DNA from: CABMGU01 sp964508495
Lineage (GTDB): Archaea > Nanobdellota > Nanobdellia > Woesearchaeales > ARS49
DNA length: 35,332 nucleotides
Reading direction: 5' to 3'
Assembly: GCA_964508495.1 (NCBI GenBank)
Contig: CAZDUA010000021.1
Span: 1 to 35,332 of the forward strand
Positions 1 to 7,529 of this stretch are shown here, piece after piece; position 1 is the stretch's first letter, and every line of letters starts with the position of its first letter. The position numbers were made by a program, and so were the translations under genes. Below the pieces are notes generated by a model. That model was not told the DNA's origin, ran no database searches, and saw only the letters and a program-made list of their open reading frames with translations.

Positions 1-1350
1 CCAAATACCGAAGTCAGCTGCATCAACAACGCCATCGAAATTCGCGTCTCCTTGGAATGGCTGAGCGATACTGCCCCAGTTCTGAGCAATAATGAAGAGG
101 TCATCTATGTTCACTTCACCATTGGAATCAAAATCGCCAAACTGAGGGCCGATGCCCGGAGTGCCAGGAACAATAGGTTCCACTGGCGAAGGCGGAACTG
201 ATATCCTCATGGTCACCATGCCATAAACGTTTTTTGTAAAAGTAACGTCAAAATTCCCAGTCGGCTCATTTGACTGTAAATCGGCGGAAAATGGGAACAG
301 AAGTCCTTCAAAATTCTTAATACTGCCAAGAACACCCGGCTCACCAATAGCTGAAATCGTCAAAACAGACTGGCCTGTCGACGTAATCACCTTAAAGGTT
401 GAACCTTCGTGAATATTGCTAATCAGTTGAGCAGACTCTTTAGTCAAGTCGATTATTGCCTCTAAACCGCCACCGCCAAATCCACCAGCACCACCGCCTG
501 GAACGCCAGGAACAGGAACAGGAGGTTGAGGACCAATAGGAGGAACTGGGTTAGGACCCGGAACCGGAGGAACTGGAGCAGGCACTGGACCGCCAGGACC
601 AGCAGGAGCAGGACCGCCAGGTGGCAATGGAACTGGAACAGAATAACTACCCGGAGAAGGAATCTTAGGAAGCTGGCCGGCCGCTGAAGGAGGCACGTTC
701 ACCCTATACTGCAGCTCAAAAGCATTACCGATCATTCCATGATTCTCAATGTAAAGCTGAAAGCCATCGTCACTGTAGACAATGAAAAACGCAGCGCTAA
801 GATCAAACTTCTCATTGTTGAAAAATATGTTGTTGTCTTTAATTCTGATGGCGAAAACAGGCTTTAATCTTGAACCAGCAGCAGATATGAATTCCACCGG
901 GGCTTGAACGCCAGGCATCACGTAAAACTTGTCATCAGGCCTGATAGTGGTCTTTTGGACTGCTGCAAACTTGAACGTAAACCGTGCAGCATTAGCATTC
1001 TTGCTTGTCTTCTTAAGAACAACGACAACTCCATTGCCAATGTCCTGAGGCTTGTTAACTCGAAGAGTGTATTCAGTATTGCCAATCAAAACCACAGCAA
1101 AATCAGAACCGATATTCTTTATAAAAAAAGGCATCAAGTTAATAGGAGAAATACTGTAGGTCACGCCAACATCCAAATCAACGTTCTTGTTAGGCTCAAT
1201 ACGCTTAATAACCATCTCATCGCCAGTCTTCTCAGCAACTCCCTCTGTACGAACAGACTGACCAACACCTTTGAACATGAAATACATACCTGCAGCAGCA
1301 ACTGCTAACACCAAAATGAGAACTAAAGTTTGAACTTGAGCTTTACGCAT
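1..1350 (-). CDS. Dockerin-domain surface protein (C-terminus outside window)
   Basis: Open from the start codon at 1350 to the window edge, so 450 residues are visible and the C-terminus is missing. The start has a good Shine-Dalgarno site (GAGGTG, about 6 nt away). Residues 1-25 (MRKAQVQTLVLILVL...) form one hydrophobic helix after a short basic stretch, like an archaeal class III/pilin-type signal or an anchor. Residues 30-240 have no family I recognise. A Pro/Gly-rich linker follows around residues 240-300, then a beta-rich stretch. At the edge are two Ca2+-loop repeats (GDFDSNGEVNIDDL and GDANFDGVVDAADF) with the D-x-D-x-N/D-G spacing of type I dockerins. Dockerins bind cohesins in cellulosomes, but in archaea they are often found without a known partner. 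Likely role: surface protein with a Ca2+-stabilised docking module (inference). Confidence 0.8.
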   Translation of the reverse strand, partial: MRKAQVQTLVLILVLAVAAAGMYFMFKGVGQSVRTEGVAEKTGDEMVIKRIEPNKNVDLDVGVTYSISPINLMPFFIKNIGSDFAVVLIGNTEYTLRVNKPQDIGNGVVVVLKKTSKNANAARFTFKFAAVQKTTIRPDDKFYVMPGVQAPVEFISAAGSRLKPVFAIRIKDNNIFFNNEKFDLSAAFFIVYSDDGFQLYIENHGMIGNAFELQYRVNVPPSAAGQLPKIPSPGSYSVPVPLPPGGPAPAGPGGPVPAPVPPVPGPNPVPPIGPQPPVPVPGVPGGGAGGFGGGGLEAIIDLTKESAQLISNIHEGSTFKVITSTGQSVLTISAIGEPGVLGSIKNFEGLLFPFSADLQSNEPTGNFDVTFTKNVYGMVTMRISVPPSPVEPIVPGTPGIGPQFGDFDSNGEVNIDDLFIIAQNWGSIAQPFQGDANFDGVVDAADFGIW

Positions 1351-1388
1351 CAACATCACCTCTTCATAATAATACTTGAAACTGTTGC

Positions 1389-1397
1389 TTTATTAAT
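1389..1397 (-). promoter_or_regulatory. TATA box for the dockerin protein gene
   Basis: ATTAATAAA on the minus strand, centred about 43 nt before the start at 1350. An archaeal start of transcription about 26 nt downstream would leave a leader of about 17 nt that holds the Shine-Dalgarno site. Confidence 0.45.
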
Positions 1398-1444
1398 CTT
1401 TTCAGGCAAATTCACCACCAGCTTGTTACTCCTCCATGATAGAA

Positions 1445-1454
1445 AAATATATTA
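1445..1454 (+). promoter_or_regulatory. TATA box for the 127-residue membrane protein gene
   Basis: AT-rich AAATATATTA, about 45 nt before the start at 1494. It gives a short leader that includes the strong AAGGAGGG ribosome site at 1481-1488. Confidence 0.45.
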
Positions 1455-1493
1455 ACATGGGCTATTGTGAAAAACAATGCAAGGAGGGATACA

Positions 1494-1877
1494 ATGAACG
1501 CAAACGATATGAAAATCATAGTATCAGTAATTCTACTCGGACTAAGCCTGTTCACAGGACTCGTGTTAGAAACAAGAATGGGAACAGGGTACACAATACA
1601 ATTAGTGATAATCCTCATAGGCATAATACTCACAGCAGGGATAATCTTCGGACTATGGATGGACGCGGAATGGGCATACCCCGCAGCAACACTAATATTC
1701 GCGCTCGCACTAGCAAACCTCGTATGGCAGTTCTCAGCAACAAAAGCATTCCTGCCATTCGCATTCGGACTACTAGTAAACGTTGCAGGGCTGGTAATGT
1801 GCATAGCAAGCGTTGGAAACGCCATGTCAATGCACGAACTGGAAACATACGAAGCAGGAAAGAAACGAAAAAGATAA
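1494..1877 (+). CDS. Small four-helix membrane protein, unknown function
   Basis: The 127-residue protein starts at the ATG at 1494, placed by a perfect AAGGAGGG 5 nt upstream; a GTG at 1467 is less likely because that site would fall inside the gene. Four hydrophobic helices are visible (about residues 6-25, 33-52, 58-78 and 84-105), with short loops and a basic C-terminal tail ending in KKRKR, which suggests a cytoplasmic C-terminus. I recognise no conserved catalytic motif or named family. It converges on the P-type ATPase gene with only 4 nt between the two stop codons. Codons end mostly in A/C like other + strand genes here, so it looks native. Confidence 0.7.
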   Translation: MNANDMKIIVSVILLGLSLFTGLVLETRMGTGYTIQLVIILIGIILTAGIIFGLWMDAEWAYPAATLIFALALANLVWQFSATKAFLPFAFGLLVNVAGLVMCIASVGNAMSMHELETYEAGKKRKR

Positions 1878-1881
1878 TTTC

Positions 1882-4497
1882 TTATTTTTTTATTAAAAAC
1901 TTGTGAACTTCTAAATAGATAAAGCCAGAAAACGCGACTGCAACAATAGTGAGCCATTCTCCAACAGACAAAGGCGCCATACTAAACACGCCCTGCAAGA
2001 AAGGAACGTACATGATAAGCATCTGCAAGGCCAGCGAGGAGAAAACAGCAAGCCAGAGCCACTTGTTAGCAAACGCGCCAACAGCAAAAACAGAACTGCG
2101 AACGCTCCTGCAACTAATTGCCTGGAACAACTCAAACATGACGATAGAAGTAAACGCGACAGTCTGCGCCTTAACCAGACTATGCCCCTGGAAAGCGTCA
2201 AACAGCCAAATAGTGCCAACAGTCAAAAAGACAGGATAAATGTAAATGTAAGGAGCGATGCCCTTGAAAACACTCTCATCAGGCCTTCTCGGAGAACGCT
2301 GCATGACGCCCGGCTCAGCAGGATCAACGCCCAAAGCGAGAGCAGGCAGGCCGTCAGTAACAAGATTAATCCACAAAATCTGAATAGCAATCAAAGGCAA
2401 AGGAAGACCTAACAGAATACTTGACAGGATAACAAGAACCTCACCAATATTGCCTGACAGCAAATAAGCCAAGTATTTCTGAATGTTATCAAAAATGCGC
2501 CTGCCCTCCTCAATAGCGCGGACAATCGTCGCAAAATTATCATCAGCCAAAATCATGCCAGACGCTTCCTTGGCAACATCAGTGCCAGCAATACCCATCG
2601 CAATACCCAAGTCAGCTTTCTTCAAAGCAGGAGCGTCGTTAACACCATCACCAGTCATAGCAACAACATGGCCATTAGCCTTCAAAGCCTGAATAATCTT
2701 CAGCTTATGAGCAGGATCAACACGGGCATAAACCGCAATACTCTCAACCTCTTTAGAAAGGTCAGAAATCTGGTCAAGCTCGAGACCAGTAACAGCCCTG
2801 CCCTCAATGCCAAGCTCTCGCGCAACAGCCTGAGCAGTATTAATGTGGTCTCCAGTAATCATAACAACCTTAATGCCTGCGGTCTTGCACTTCTCAATAG
2901 CATCTTTAGCTTCCCTGCGCGGAGGGTCAATCATTGCCTGCAAGCCAACAAAAACCATTTCTCTCTCAGGATCACTCTTAGCATCAACACCGCTCAACTC
3001 CTTATACGCGAAACCAAGAACTCTCAAAGCATTTTTCGCAAACTTATCATTCTGGGCAAGAATCGCAGTCTTCTCTTCCCTAGTCAAACGCTCAACATGA
3101 CCATTAACCAAAACTTTGGAACACAAAGGCAATAAAATTTCAGCAGCACCCTTGCAATAAGCAACTTTAGACTTCCCAACAGAATGCAAAGTGGTCATAC
3201 GCTTGCGCTCGCTTGAGAATTCTATTTCGCCAACGCGCGGAAACTTATCATGCAAATCTTCAACATCAAACTTGGCTTTCTTAGCACTAACGAGCAAAGC
3301 AGCCTCAGTAGGATCGCCAAAAACCTGCCAAGAATCATTCTCACGCTTCAACTTCGAATTATTATTCAAAGCGCCAATACGAAGAAGCAATTCAAACGCC
3401 TTTGAGTCCCTTGAGAAATAACCCTCAGGAGAATAACCAGAACCAGCAACCTCAACCTCCTGACGGTTAACATACAATTTCCTCACAGTCATCTCATTAT
3501 GAGTCAAAGTGCCCGTCTTATCACTACAAATAACAGAACAAGCGCCAAGAGTTTCAACACTAGGCAAATTACGGATTAAAGCATTCTTCCTCGCCAAACG
3601 CTGAACGCCAATAGAAAGACCAACAGTAACAACAGCAGGAAGGCCTTCAGGAATAGCGGCAACAGCCAAAGCAATCGCAGTAAGCAAAATAGCAGAAACA
3701 GGCTGGTCAACCTTGAAAAGCCCGACAATGAACACAAAAACAGCAACAATAACGACAAGAATTCCAATATACAATCCAAGCTTTTTCAACGTCTTTTGCA
3801 AAGGAGTAGGTTCAGGCTCTGCCTCCTGAATAAGCGTGGCAATCTTGCCAATCTCAGAATGCATGCCAGTGCCGGTAACAATAGCACGCGCGTGCCCATT
3901 AGTAACAATAGTGCCAGAAAACACCATATTAACACGGTCAGCAACAGCAGACTCCTTCTTCAAAACAACAAAACTCTTCTTAACAGGCAAACTTTCACCA
4001 GTCAAAGCAGCCTCCTGAGTCTGCAAGTTGATAGATTCTAATAAACGAGCATCAGCAGGGACTTTATCACCAGTATCCAACAAAAGAATATCACCAGGAA
4101 CAACTTCAGACGCGTCAATATCGCATTCCTGGCCATCACGCAAAACAGTAGCTTTCAAAGAAATCATTTTTTTCAAAGCTTCGATAGCTCGTTCCGCCCT
4201 GTACTCCTGAAAAAACCCAAGAATCGCGTTCAAAACAACAATAGCGCCAATAACATAAAAATCAACATATTCCTTAACGAATAAAGAAATCAACATTGCG
4301 CCAAGCAAAATCCACACTATAGGACTCTTAAACTGGGCAACAAAAATCCAGAACGGATGCGAGTGCGCTTCTTCCCTAATCTGATTAGGACCATAAACCT
4401 TCAAGCGATTAGCCGCTTCCTCTTTGGACAATCCCTTCTCAGAAGCCTTAAGCCCAGCAAGAACCTCTTTTTCAGGAAGAAGATAATACTCAACCAT
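1882..4497 (-). CDS. Cation-transporting P-type ATPase, Ca2+ (type IIA) class
   Basis: The 871-residue pump has the full P-type plan: an N-terminal cation-ATPase domain (about 1-75), an actuator domain with the TGES loop, the phosphorylation motif SDKTGTLT with the acceptor Asp at about residue 326, a nucleotide-binding domain, the hinge motif MTGDGVND, and six C-terminal helices. PEGLP in helix M4 and NLVTDG in M6 are typical of Ca2+ (SERCA/PMR1-like) pumps; some relatives carry Mn2+ or Na+, so the ion is inferred. It would expel Ca2+ using ATP. The start at 4497 is chosen because a TATA box lies 27 nt upstream, making the gene leaderless; the open frame runs further to 4608, but that extension crosses the promoter and inverted repeats. 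It is divergent from the CBS-domain gene. Confidence 0.93.
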   Translation of the reverse strand: MVEYYLLPEKEVLAGLKASEKGLSKEEAANRLKVYGPNQIREEAHSHPFWIFVAQFKSPIVWILLGAMLISLFVKEYVDFYVIGAIVVLNAILGFFQEYRAERAIEALKKMISLKATVLRDGQECDIDASEVVPGDILLLDTGDKVPADARLLESINLQTQEAALTGESLPVKKSFVVLKKESAVADRVNMVFSGTIVTNGHARAIVTGTGMHSEIGKIATLIQEAEPEPTPLQKTLKKLGLYIGILVVIVAVFVFIVGLFKVDQPVSAILLTAIALAVAAIPEGLPAVVTVGLSIGVQRLARKNALIRNLPSVETLGACSVICSDKTGTLTHNEMTVRKLYVNRQEVEVAGSGYSPEGYFSRDSKAFELLLRIGALNNNSKLKRENDSWQVFGDPTEAALLVSAKKAKFDVEDLHDKFPRVGEIEFSSERKRMTTLHSVGKSKVAYCKGAAEILLPLCSKVLVNGHVERLTREEKTAILAQNDKFAKNALRVLGFAYKELSGVDAKSDPEREMVFVGLQAMIDPPRREAKDAIEKCKTAGIKVVMITGDHINTAQAVARELGIEGRAVTGLELDQISDLSKEVESIAVYARVDPAHKLKIIQALKANGHVVAMTGDGVNDAPALKKADLGIAMGIAGTDVAKEASGMILADDNFATIVRAIEEGRRIFDNIQKYLAYLLSGNIGEVLVILSSILLGLPLPLIAIQILWINLVTDGLPALALGVDPAEPGVMQRSPRRPDESVFKGIAPYIYIYPVFLTVGTIWLFDAFQGHSLVKAQTVAFTSIVMFELFQAISCRSVRSSVFAVGAFANKWLWLAVFSSLALQMLIMYVPFLQGVFSMAPLSVGEWLTIVAVAFSGFIYLEVHKFLIKK

Positions 4498-4520
4498 GAA
4501 AGATTTTCCTGCACTCGTTC

Positions 4521-4528
4521 TATATATA
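4521..4528 (-). promoter_or_regulatory. TATA box for the P-type ATPase gene
   Basis: TATATATA centred about 27 nt before the ATG at 4497. It implies a leaderless or nearly leaderless mRNA and decides the start. Confidence 0.6.
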
Positions 4529-4548
4529 GTTAACGCAGGCAAAACATG

Positions 4549-4592
4549 TCGGAAACTTGCTAAAGTCATATTATGATACTCCAAGTTTCCGA
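4549..4592. promoter_or_regulatory. Inverted repeat 1 between divergent promoters
   Basis: TCGGAAACTTG (4549-4559) is repeated in perfect inverse at 4582-4592 (CAAGTTTCCGA), 22 nt apart. It lies upstream of the ATPase TATA box and within the divergent spacer, so an operator for a dimeric regulator is likely. Confidence 0.55.
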
Positions 4593-4594
4593 AC

Positions 4595-4644
4595 ACATCG
4601 GATTCCATGCAAATGTTTATTAACCTAAAATGGAATTCCGATGT
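4595..4644. promoter_or_regulatory. Inverted repeat 2 next to the CBS-gene promoter
   Basis: ACATCGGATTCCAT (4595-4608) faces ATGGAATTCCGATGT (4630-4644), an inverted match of 14 bases with one extra base. It touches the TATA box of the CBS gene (4644-4651). It shares the TCGGA/TCCGA core with inverted repeat 1, so the same protein may bind both. Confidence 0.5.
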
Positions 4645-4651
4645 TTAAAAT
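4644..4651 (+). promoter_or_regulatory. TATA box for the CBS/PEBP operon
   Basis: TTTAAAAT about 37 nt before the ATG at 4685, leaving a short leader with the AAGGTGA ribosome site at 4674-4680. Confidence 0.5.
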
Positions 4652-4684
4652 CCAGTATCATTGTTTTATGAAAAAGGTGACCTA

Positions 4685-5533
4685 ATGACAACAGCAAAAG
4701 ACCTGATAAGAAAAGATTACGTTTCAACAGACATAAAGGACACTGTAGCACAACTAATAGGCAAGCTCAGAAAAGCAGGCACGCACTCAGCACTAGTATT
4801 TGACGGCAAGAAATACTTAGGACTAGTATCACGAAGATTCCTTCTAACAAGCAGAATAGACCCATCAGAAATGAAAGTAGGCAACATAATCAAAAAAAGG
4901 TCAAAAGCAAAAACGCCGTTCTTCGTGCCAAAACTCGAAGAAAGCACGGACATCAAACAAATCTGCAAGCTAATGACGACATCAGACACAGACATGCTGC
5001 CAGTACTCAAAAAAGAACAAGTAATAGGCATAGTACACGCGCACGATGTTGCCAATGAAATAGCAAGAGAATACCAAAGACTAACTTGCGACGAACTCGC
5101 AAGCAAGCCAGCAATAACAGCAAGGCCTCAAGACCAAATAATCAAAATCATAACAGTCTTCAGCAGAGAAGGAATAGACCATTTGCCTATTGTGGACGAT
5201 CAAAACAGGCTGATGGGAATGATAGCAATGAGCGATTTGGCAGAAAACCCGCAAGCATGGAATATGAGCGCACAAAAAATTTCGCAAGCAGCAAGCCACC
5301 AAGGAGGCAAACACACAGGCTACGCGCACGGCGAAAAAACAAAAATGATGAACCTGCCAATACAAAACTTCATGAGCACAAGACAAATATGCTGCACTCC
5401 GCCAGAAACAAAAATACCAGACGCGATAAAAACCATGGAAGAAAACGACGTGTGCAGTATCGTTCTAGTAAAATACGACAAGCCAGTAGGAATACTGACG
5501 ATAAAAGACCTGTTAATGGATTACGCTAAATGA
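4685..5533 (+). CDS. Protein of four CBS domains (two Bateman modules)
   Basis: The 282-residue soluble protein consists of four CBS repeats at about residues 5-55, 75-130, 145-195 and 228-280, each ending in the usual hydrophobic-G-(I/L)-(V/I/L)-(S/T) strand (for example YLGLVSRRFL, VIGIVHAHDV, LMGMIAMSDL, PVGILTIKDL). CBS pairs bind adenosine nucleotides and work as energy or ligand sensors; no enzyme or transporter domain is attached, so it probably acts on a partner. The start at 4685 follows an AAGGTGA site; an upstream in-frame ATG at 4661 has none. It overlaps the next gene by 4 nt (ATGA), so the two are translationally coupled, and it is divergent from the Ca2+-type pump across a spacer rich in inverted repeats. 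Confidence 0.9.
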   Translation: MTTAKDLIRKDYVSTDIKDTVAQLIGKLRKAGTHSALVFDGKKYLGLVSRRFLLTSRIDPSEMKVGNIIKKRSKAKTPFFVPKLEESTDIKQICKLMTTSDTDMLPVLKKEQVIGIVHAHDVANEIAREYQRLTCDELASKPAITARPQDQIIKIITVFSREGIDHLPIVDDQNRLMGMIAMSDLAENPQAWNMSAQKISQAASHQGGKHTGYAHGEKTKMMNLPIQNFMSTRQICCTPPETKIPDAIKTMEENDVCSIVLVKYDKPVGILTIKDLLMDYAK

Positions 5534-5979
5534 ACATCAGAAGCACTGCATTTGAGCACGAAGGAAAAATACCTTCTAAATACACGTGCGACGGCGATGA
5601 TATCAGCCCGCCATTATTCTTTTCTGACATTCCTAAAAACGCCAAAAGTTTAGTTCTCATAATGGAAGACCCGGACGTGCCAATGTACATAAGACCAGAC
5701 GGAATGTGGGACCACTGGGTGCTGTTTAACATTCCGCCAGAAACGACAGAAATAGGAACAGGACAACAGACAGGAACGCCGGGAATCACGACAAGCAACA
5801 AGCTGAAATACGGCGGACCATGCCCTCCAGACAGAGAACACAGATATTACTTCAAATTGTTCGCACTTGACACAAAACTAGACCTGAAAGAAGGCGCTAC
5901 CAAAAAACAAGTGCTCGAAGCAATCAAAGGACACATTCTAGCAGAAGCGATATTGATGGGAAAGTATAAGAAAAAGTAA
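5530..5979 (+). CDS. YbhB/YbcL family (PEBP, Raf-kinase-inhibitor-like) protein
   Basis: The 149-residue protein has the PEBP signature: the anion-pocket strand with MEDPDVP (about residues 45-51), WDHWVLFNIPP (about 60-70), GGPCPPDREHRY (about 97-108) and the strand FKLFALD. Bacterial and archaeal members bind phosphate-like or lipid-like anions; the cellular role is unknown. The length is normal for the family and no signal peptide is present, so it is cytoplasmic. It is coupled to the upstream CBS gene by an ATGA overlap and is followed by a T-rich run, so the two genes form a short operon. Confidence 0.92.
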   Translation: MNIRSTAFEHEGKIPSKYTCDGDDISPPLFFSDIPKNAKSLVLIMEDPDVPMYIRPDGMWDHWVLFNIPPETTEIGTGQQTGTPGITTSNKLKYGGPCPPDREHRYYFKLFALDTKLDLKEGATKKQVLEAIKGHILAEAILMGKYKKK

Positions 5980-5988
5980 TTCTTTTTT
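5980..5988 (+). terminator. Oligo-T terminator after the PEBP gene
   Basis: TTCTTTTTTT directly after the stop codon. Archaeal termination often needs only a T-run, so this fits the end of the CBS/PEBP operon. Confidence 0.45.
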
Positions 5989-5994
5989 TATGAA

Positions 5995-6074
5995 ATTATA
6001 AGCATAACTTAAGCTTTGAAAGAGCTTAAGATAAGTTCAATGTAGGATTATCATAATTCTATTATAAGCATAAC
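5995..6074. promoter_or_regulatory. Regulatory spacer: 14-bp direct repeat, hairpin and palindrome
   Basis: ATTATAAGCATAAC occurs twice without mismatch (5995-6008 and 6061-6074). Between the copies lie a perfect 8-bp inverted repeat CTTAAGCT/AGCTTAAG (6008-6015 and 6023-6030, 7-nt loop) and the palindrome ATTATCATAAT (6047-6057). The second direct repeat ends 2 nt before the operon TATA box. The arrangement suggests an operator region for the sugar operon, perhaps bound by the winged-helix protein encoded next. Confidence 0.55.
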
Positions 6075-6075
6075 A

Positions 6076-6083
6076 TTTAAATA
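6076..6083 (+). promoter_or_regulatory. TATA box of the sugar-metabolism operon
   Basis: TTTAAATA centred about 26 nt before the GTG at 6106, so the first gene is probably leaderless. Confidence 0.6.
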
Positions 6084-6105
6084 CTAATATACTAAAAACC
6101 ACCCT

Positions 6106-6324
6106 GTGAAAAGGAGTCCGAAAAAGAAGTTTCCAGAAATTAGAAAACTCATCCTGAAAGACCTCTCCAAAGGACAAAGAACAGTCAACCAGATAGCATC
6201 GTCAACAAAATTAACGTGGAGAACAGTCGACAACCACCTCATCCACCTCATAGGCAAAGGACTCGTCGAGCCGGTATTCATCAGCGAATACGTCAAAATC
6301 TACAGGCTGAAGGTGAACCCATGA
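6106..6324 (+). CDS. Small winged-helix DNA-binding protein, probable operon regulator
   Basis: The 72-residue protein is a single winged helix: a basic N-terminus, helix 2-turn-helix 3 at about residues 28-50 (VNQIASSTKLTWRTVDNHL) and a wing with LVEPVFISEYVKIYRLK. The pattern is close to archaeal ArsR/MarR-like minimal regulators. The start is a GTG at 6106 without ribosome site, but the TATA box 26 nt upstream supports a leaderless mRNA. It is the first gene of the twelve-gene sugar operon and overlaps the glycosyltransferase by 4 nt. Autoregulation through the repeats at 5995-6074 is an inference from position. Confidence 0.75.
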   Translation: MKRSPKKKFPEIRKLILKDLSKGQRTVNQIASSTKLTWRTVDNHLIHLIGKGLVEPVFISEYVKIYRLKVNP

Positions 6325-7529
6325 ACAAGCCAAAAGTGCTAATGTTCGGATGGGAATTCCCGCCATACAAAAGCGGAGGACTCGGAACGGCGTGCTACGG
6401 GCTGACAAAAGCACTCTCACAACAAGGAAGCAAAGTAACATTCGTAATGCCAATAGCGCCAGAAGGAGCAACGGCCAAATTCGTCAAACTAATCGGAGCA
6501 TCGAACATCTCCAAGACTGTCAAAATCAAAATCATCGACAGCCCGATAACAGCATACATGACCTCAGCAGGATATGAAGAACAATACCACCTCTGGGCGG
6601 GCAACAAAAAACAAGTCTACGGCAAAAACCTATTCCAAGAAGTACAAAGATACGCGGCAATCGCAAAACACGTCGCAAAAGAAGAAGAACACGACATAAT
6701 ACACGCGCACGACTGGATGACATACCAAGCAGCCATAAATGCCAAAAAAGTCAGCAAGAAACCGTTAGTCGTCCACCTTCACGCAACAGAATTTGACAGA
6801 ACAGGCGACAATCCAGACCCAAGAATAAGCCACATAGAATGGCAAGGACTCAAAGAAGCAGACAAAATCATCACAAACAGCGAGTACAGCAAACAAAACA
6901 TCATCAAACACTACAAAATACCGCCAGACAAAATAGAAGTCGTACACTGGGGAATAGAAGACACGCCAGCTGAAAGATTTGAAAAACCACTCGACGACAA
7001 AATAGTGCTCTTCCTAGGAAGAATGACCATACAAAAAGGGCCGGACTACTTCATCGAAGTAGCCAAAAAAGTATCCGAATACGAGCCCCACACAAAATTC
7101 GTAATGGTAGGAGACGGAGACATGCTCCCTAGAATAATCAACCGCGCAACAGAACTCGGACTAATGGACAAAGTAATCTTCACAGGAGCCCTAACAGGCA
7201 ACGATGTCCATAGAGCATTCCAATCAGCAGCACTATACGTAATGCCAAGCGTAAGCGAGCCATTCGGACTTGTTGCTCTGGAGAGTTTGAAAAACGGAAC
7301 GCCAATACTCATCAGCAAACAAAGCGGAGTGGCAGAAGTAGTACACCACGCGTTGAAAACCGACTTCTGGGACATAGACGAGATGACAAACAAAATAGTC
7401 AGCGTGCTAAGACACCCAGAACTGCAAGAAGAACTCAAAGAAAAAGGCAACAAAGAATCACAAAAATTCACCCTGGAAGAACCCGCAAGAAAAGTGCTTG
7501 AAATATACAACAAGGTGCTGAACAAATGA
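6321..7529 (+). CDS. Glycogen-synthase-like glycosyltransferase (GT4/GT5 type)
   Basis: The 402-residue enzyme has the GT-B fold. The N-terminal domain opens with MFGWEFPPYKSGGLG, where KSGGLG matches the nucleotide-sugar loop of starch/glycogen synthases, and has DIIHAHDW. The C-terminal domain has FLGRMTIQKGPDYF and the E-x7-E motif in SEPFGLVALE. It would transfer glucose from ADP- or UDP-glucose to an alpha-glucan; GT4 relatives with other substrates cannot be excluded. The start at 6321 has GAAGGTGA upstream and overlaps the regulator by ATGA; the downstream GH57 gene also overlaps by 4 nt. A synthase paired with GH57 is a common archaeal glycogen arrangement. Confidence 0.88.
   Translation: MNKPKVLMFGWEFPPYKSGGLGTACYGLTKALSQQGSKVTFVMPIAPEGATAKFVKLIGASNISKTVKIKIIDSPITAYMTSAGYEEQYHLWAGNKKQVYGKNLFQEVQRYAAIAKHVAKEEEHDIIHAHDWMTYQAAINAKKVSKKPLVVHLHATEFDRTGDNPDPRISHIEWQGLKEADKIITNSEYSKQNIIKHYKIPPDKIEVVHWGIEDTPAERFEKPLDDKIVLFLGRMTIQKGPDYFIEVAKKVSEYEPHTKFVMVGDGDMLPRIINRATELGLMDKVIFTGALTGNDVHRAFQSAALYVMPSVSEPFGLVALESLKNGTPILISKQSGVAEVVHHALKTDFWDIDEMTNKIVSVLRHPELQEELKEKGNKESQKFTLEEPARKVLEIYNKVLNK

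Noticed and set aside
904..1308. 134-codon plus-strand open frame within the dockerin gene
   Set aside because: The minus-strand frame encodes signal-like helix, linker and dockerin repeats, whereas this one has no ribosome site or recognised motif.
4498..4608. Longer N-terminus for the P-type ATPase (ATG at 4608)
   Set aside because: The extra 37 residues lie over a TATA box and inverted repeats and do not match the cation-ATPase N-terminal domain.
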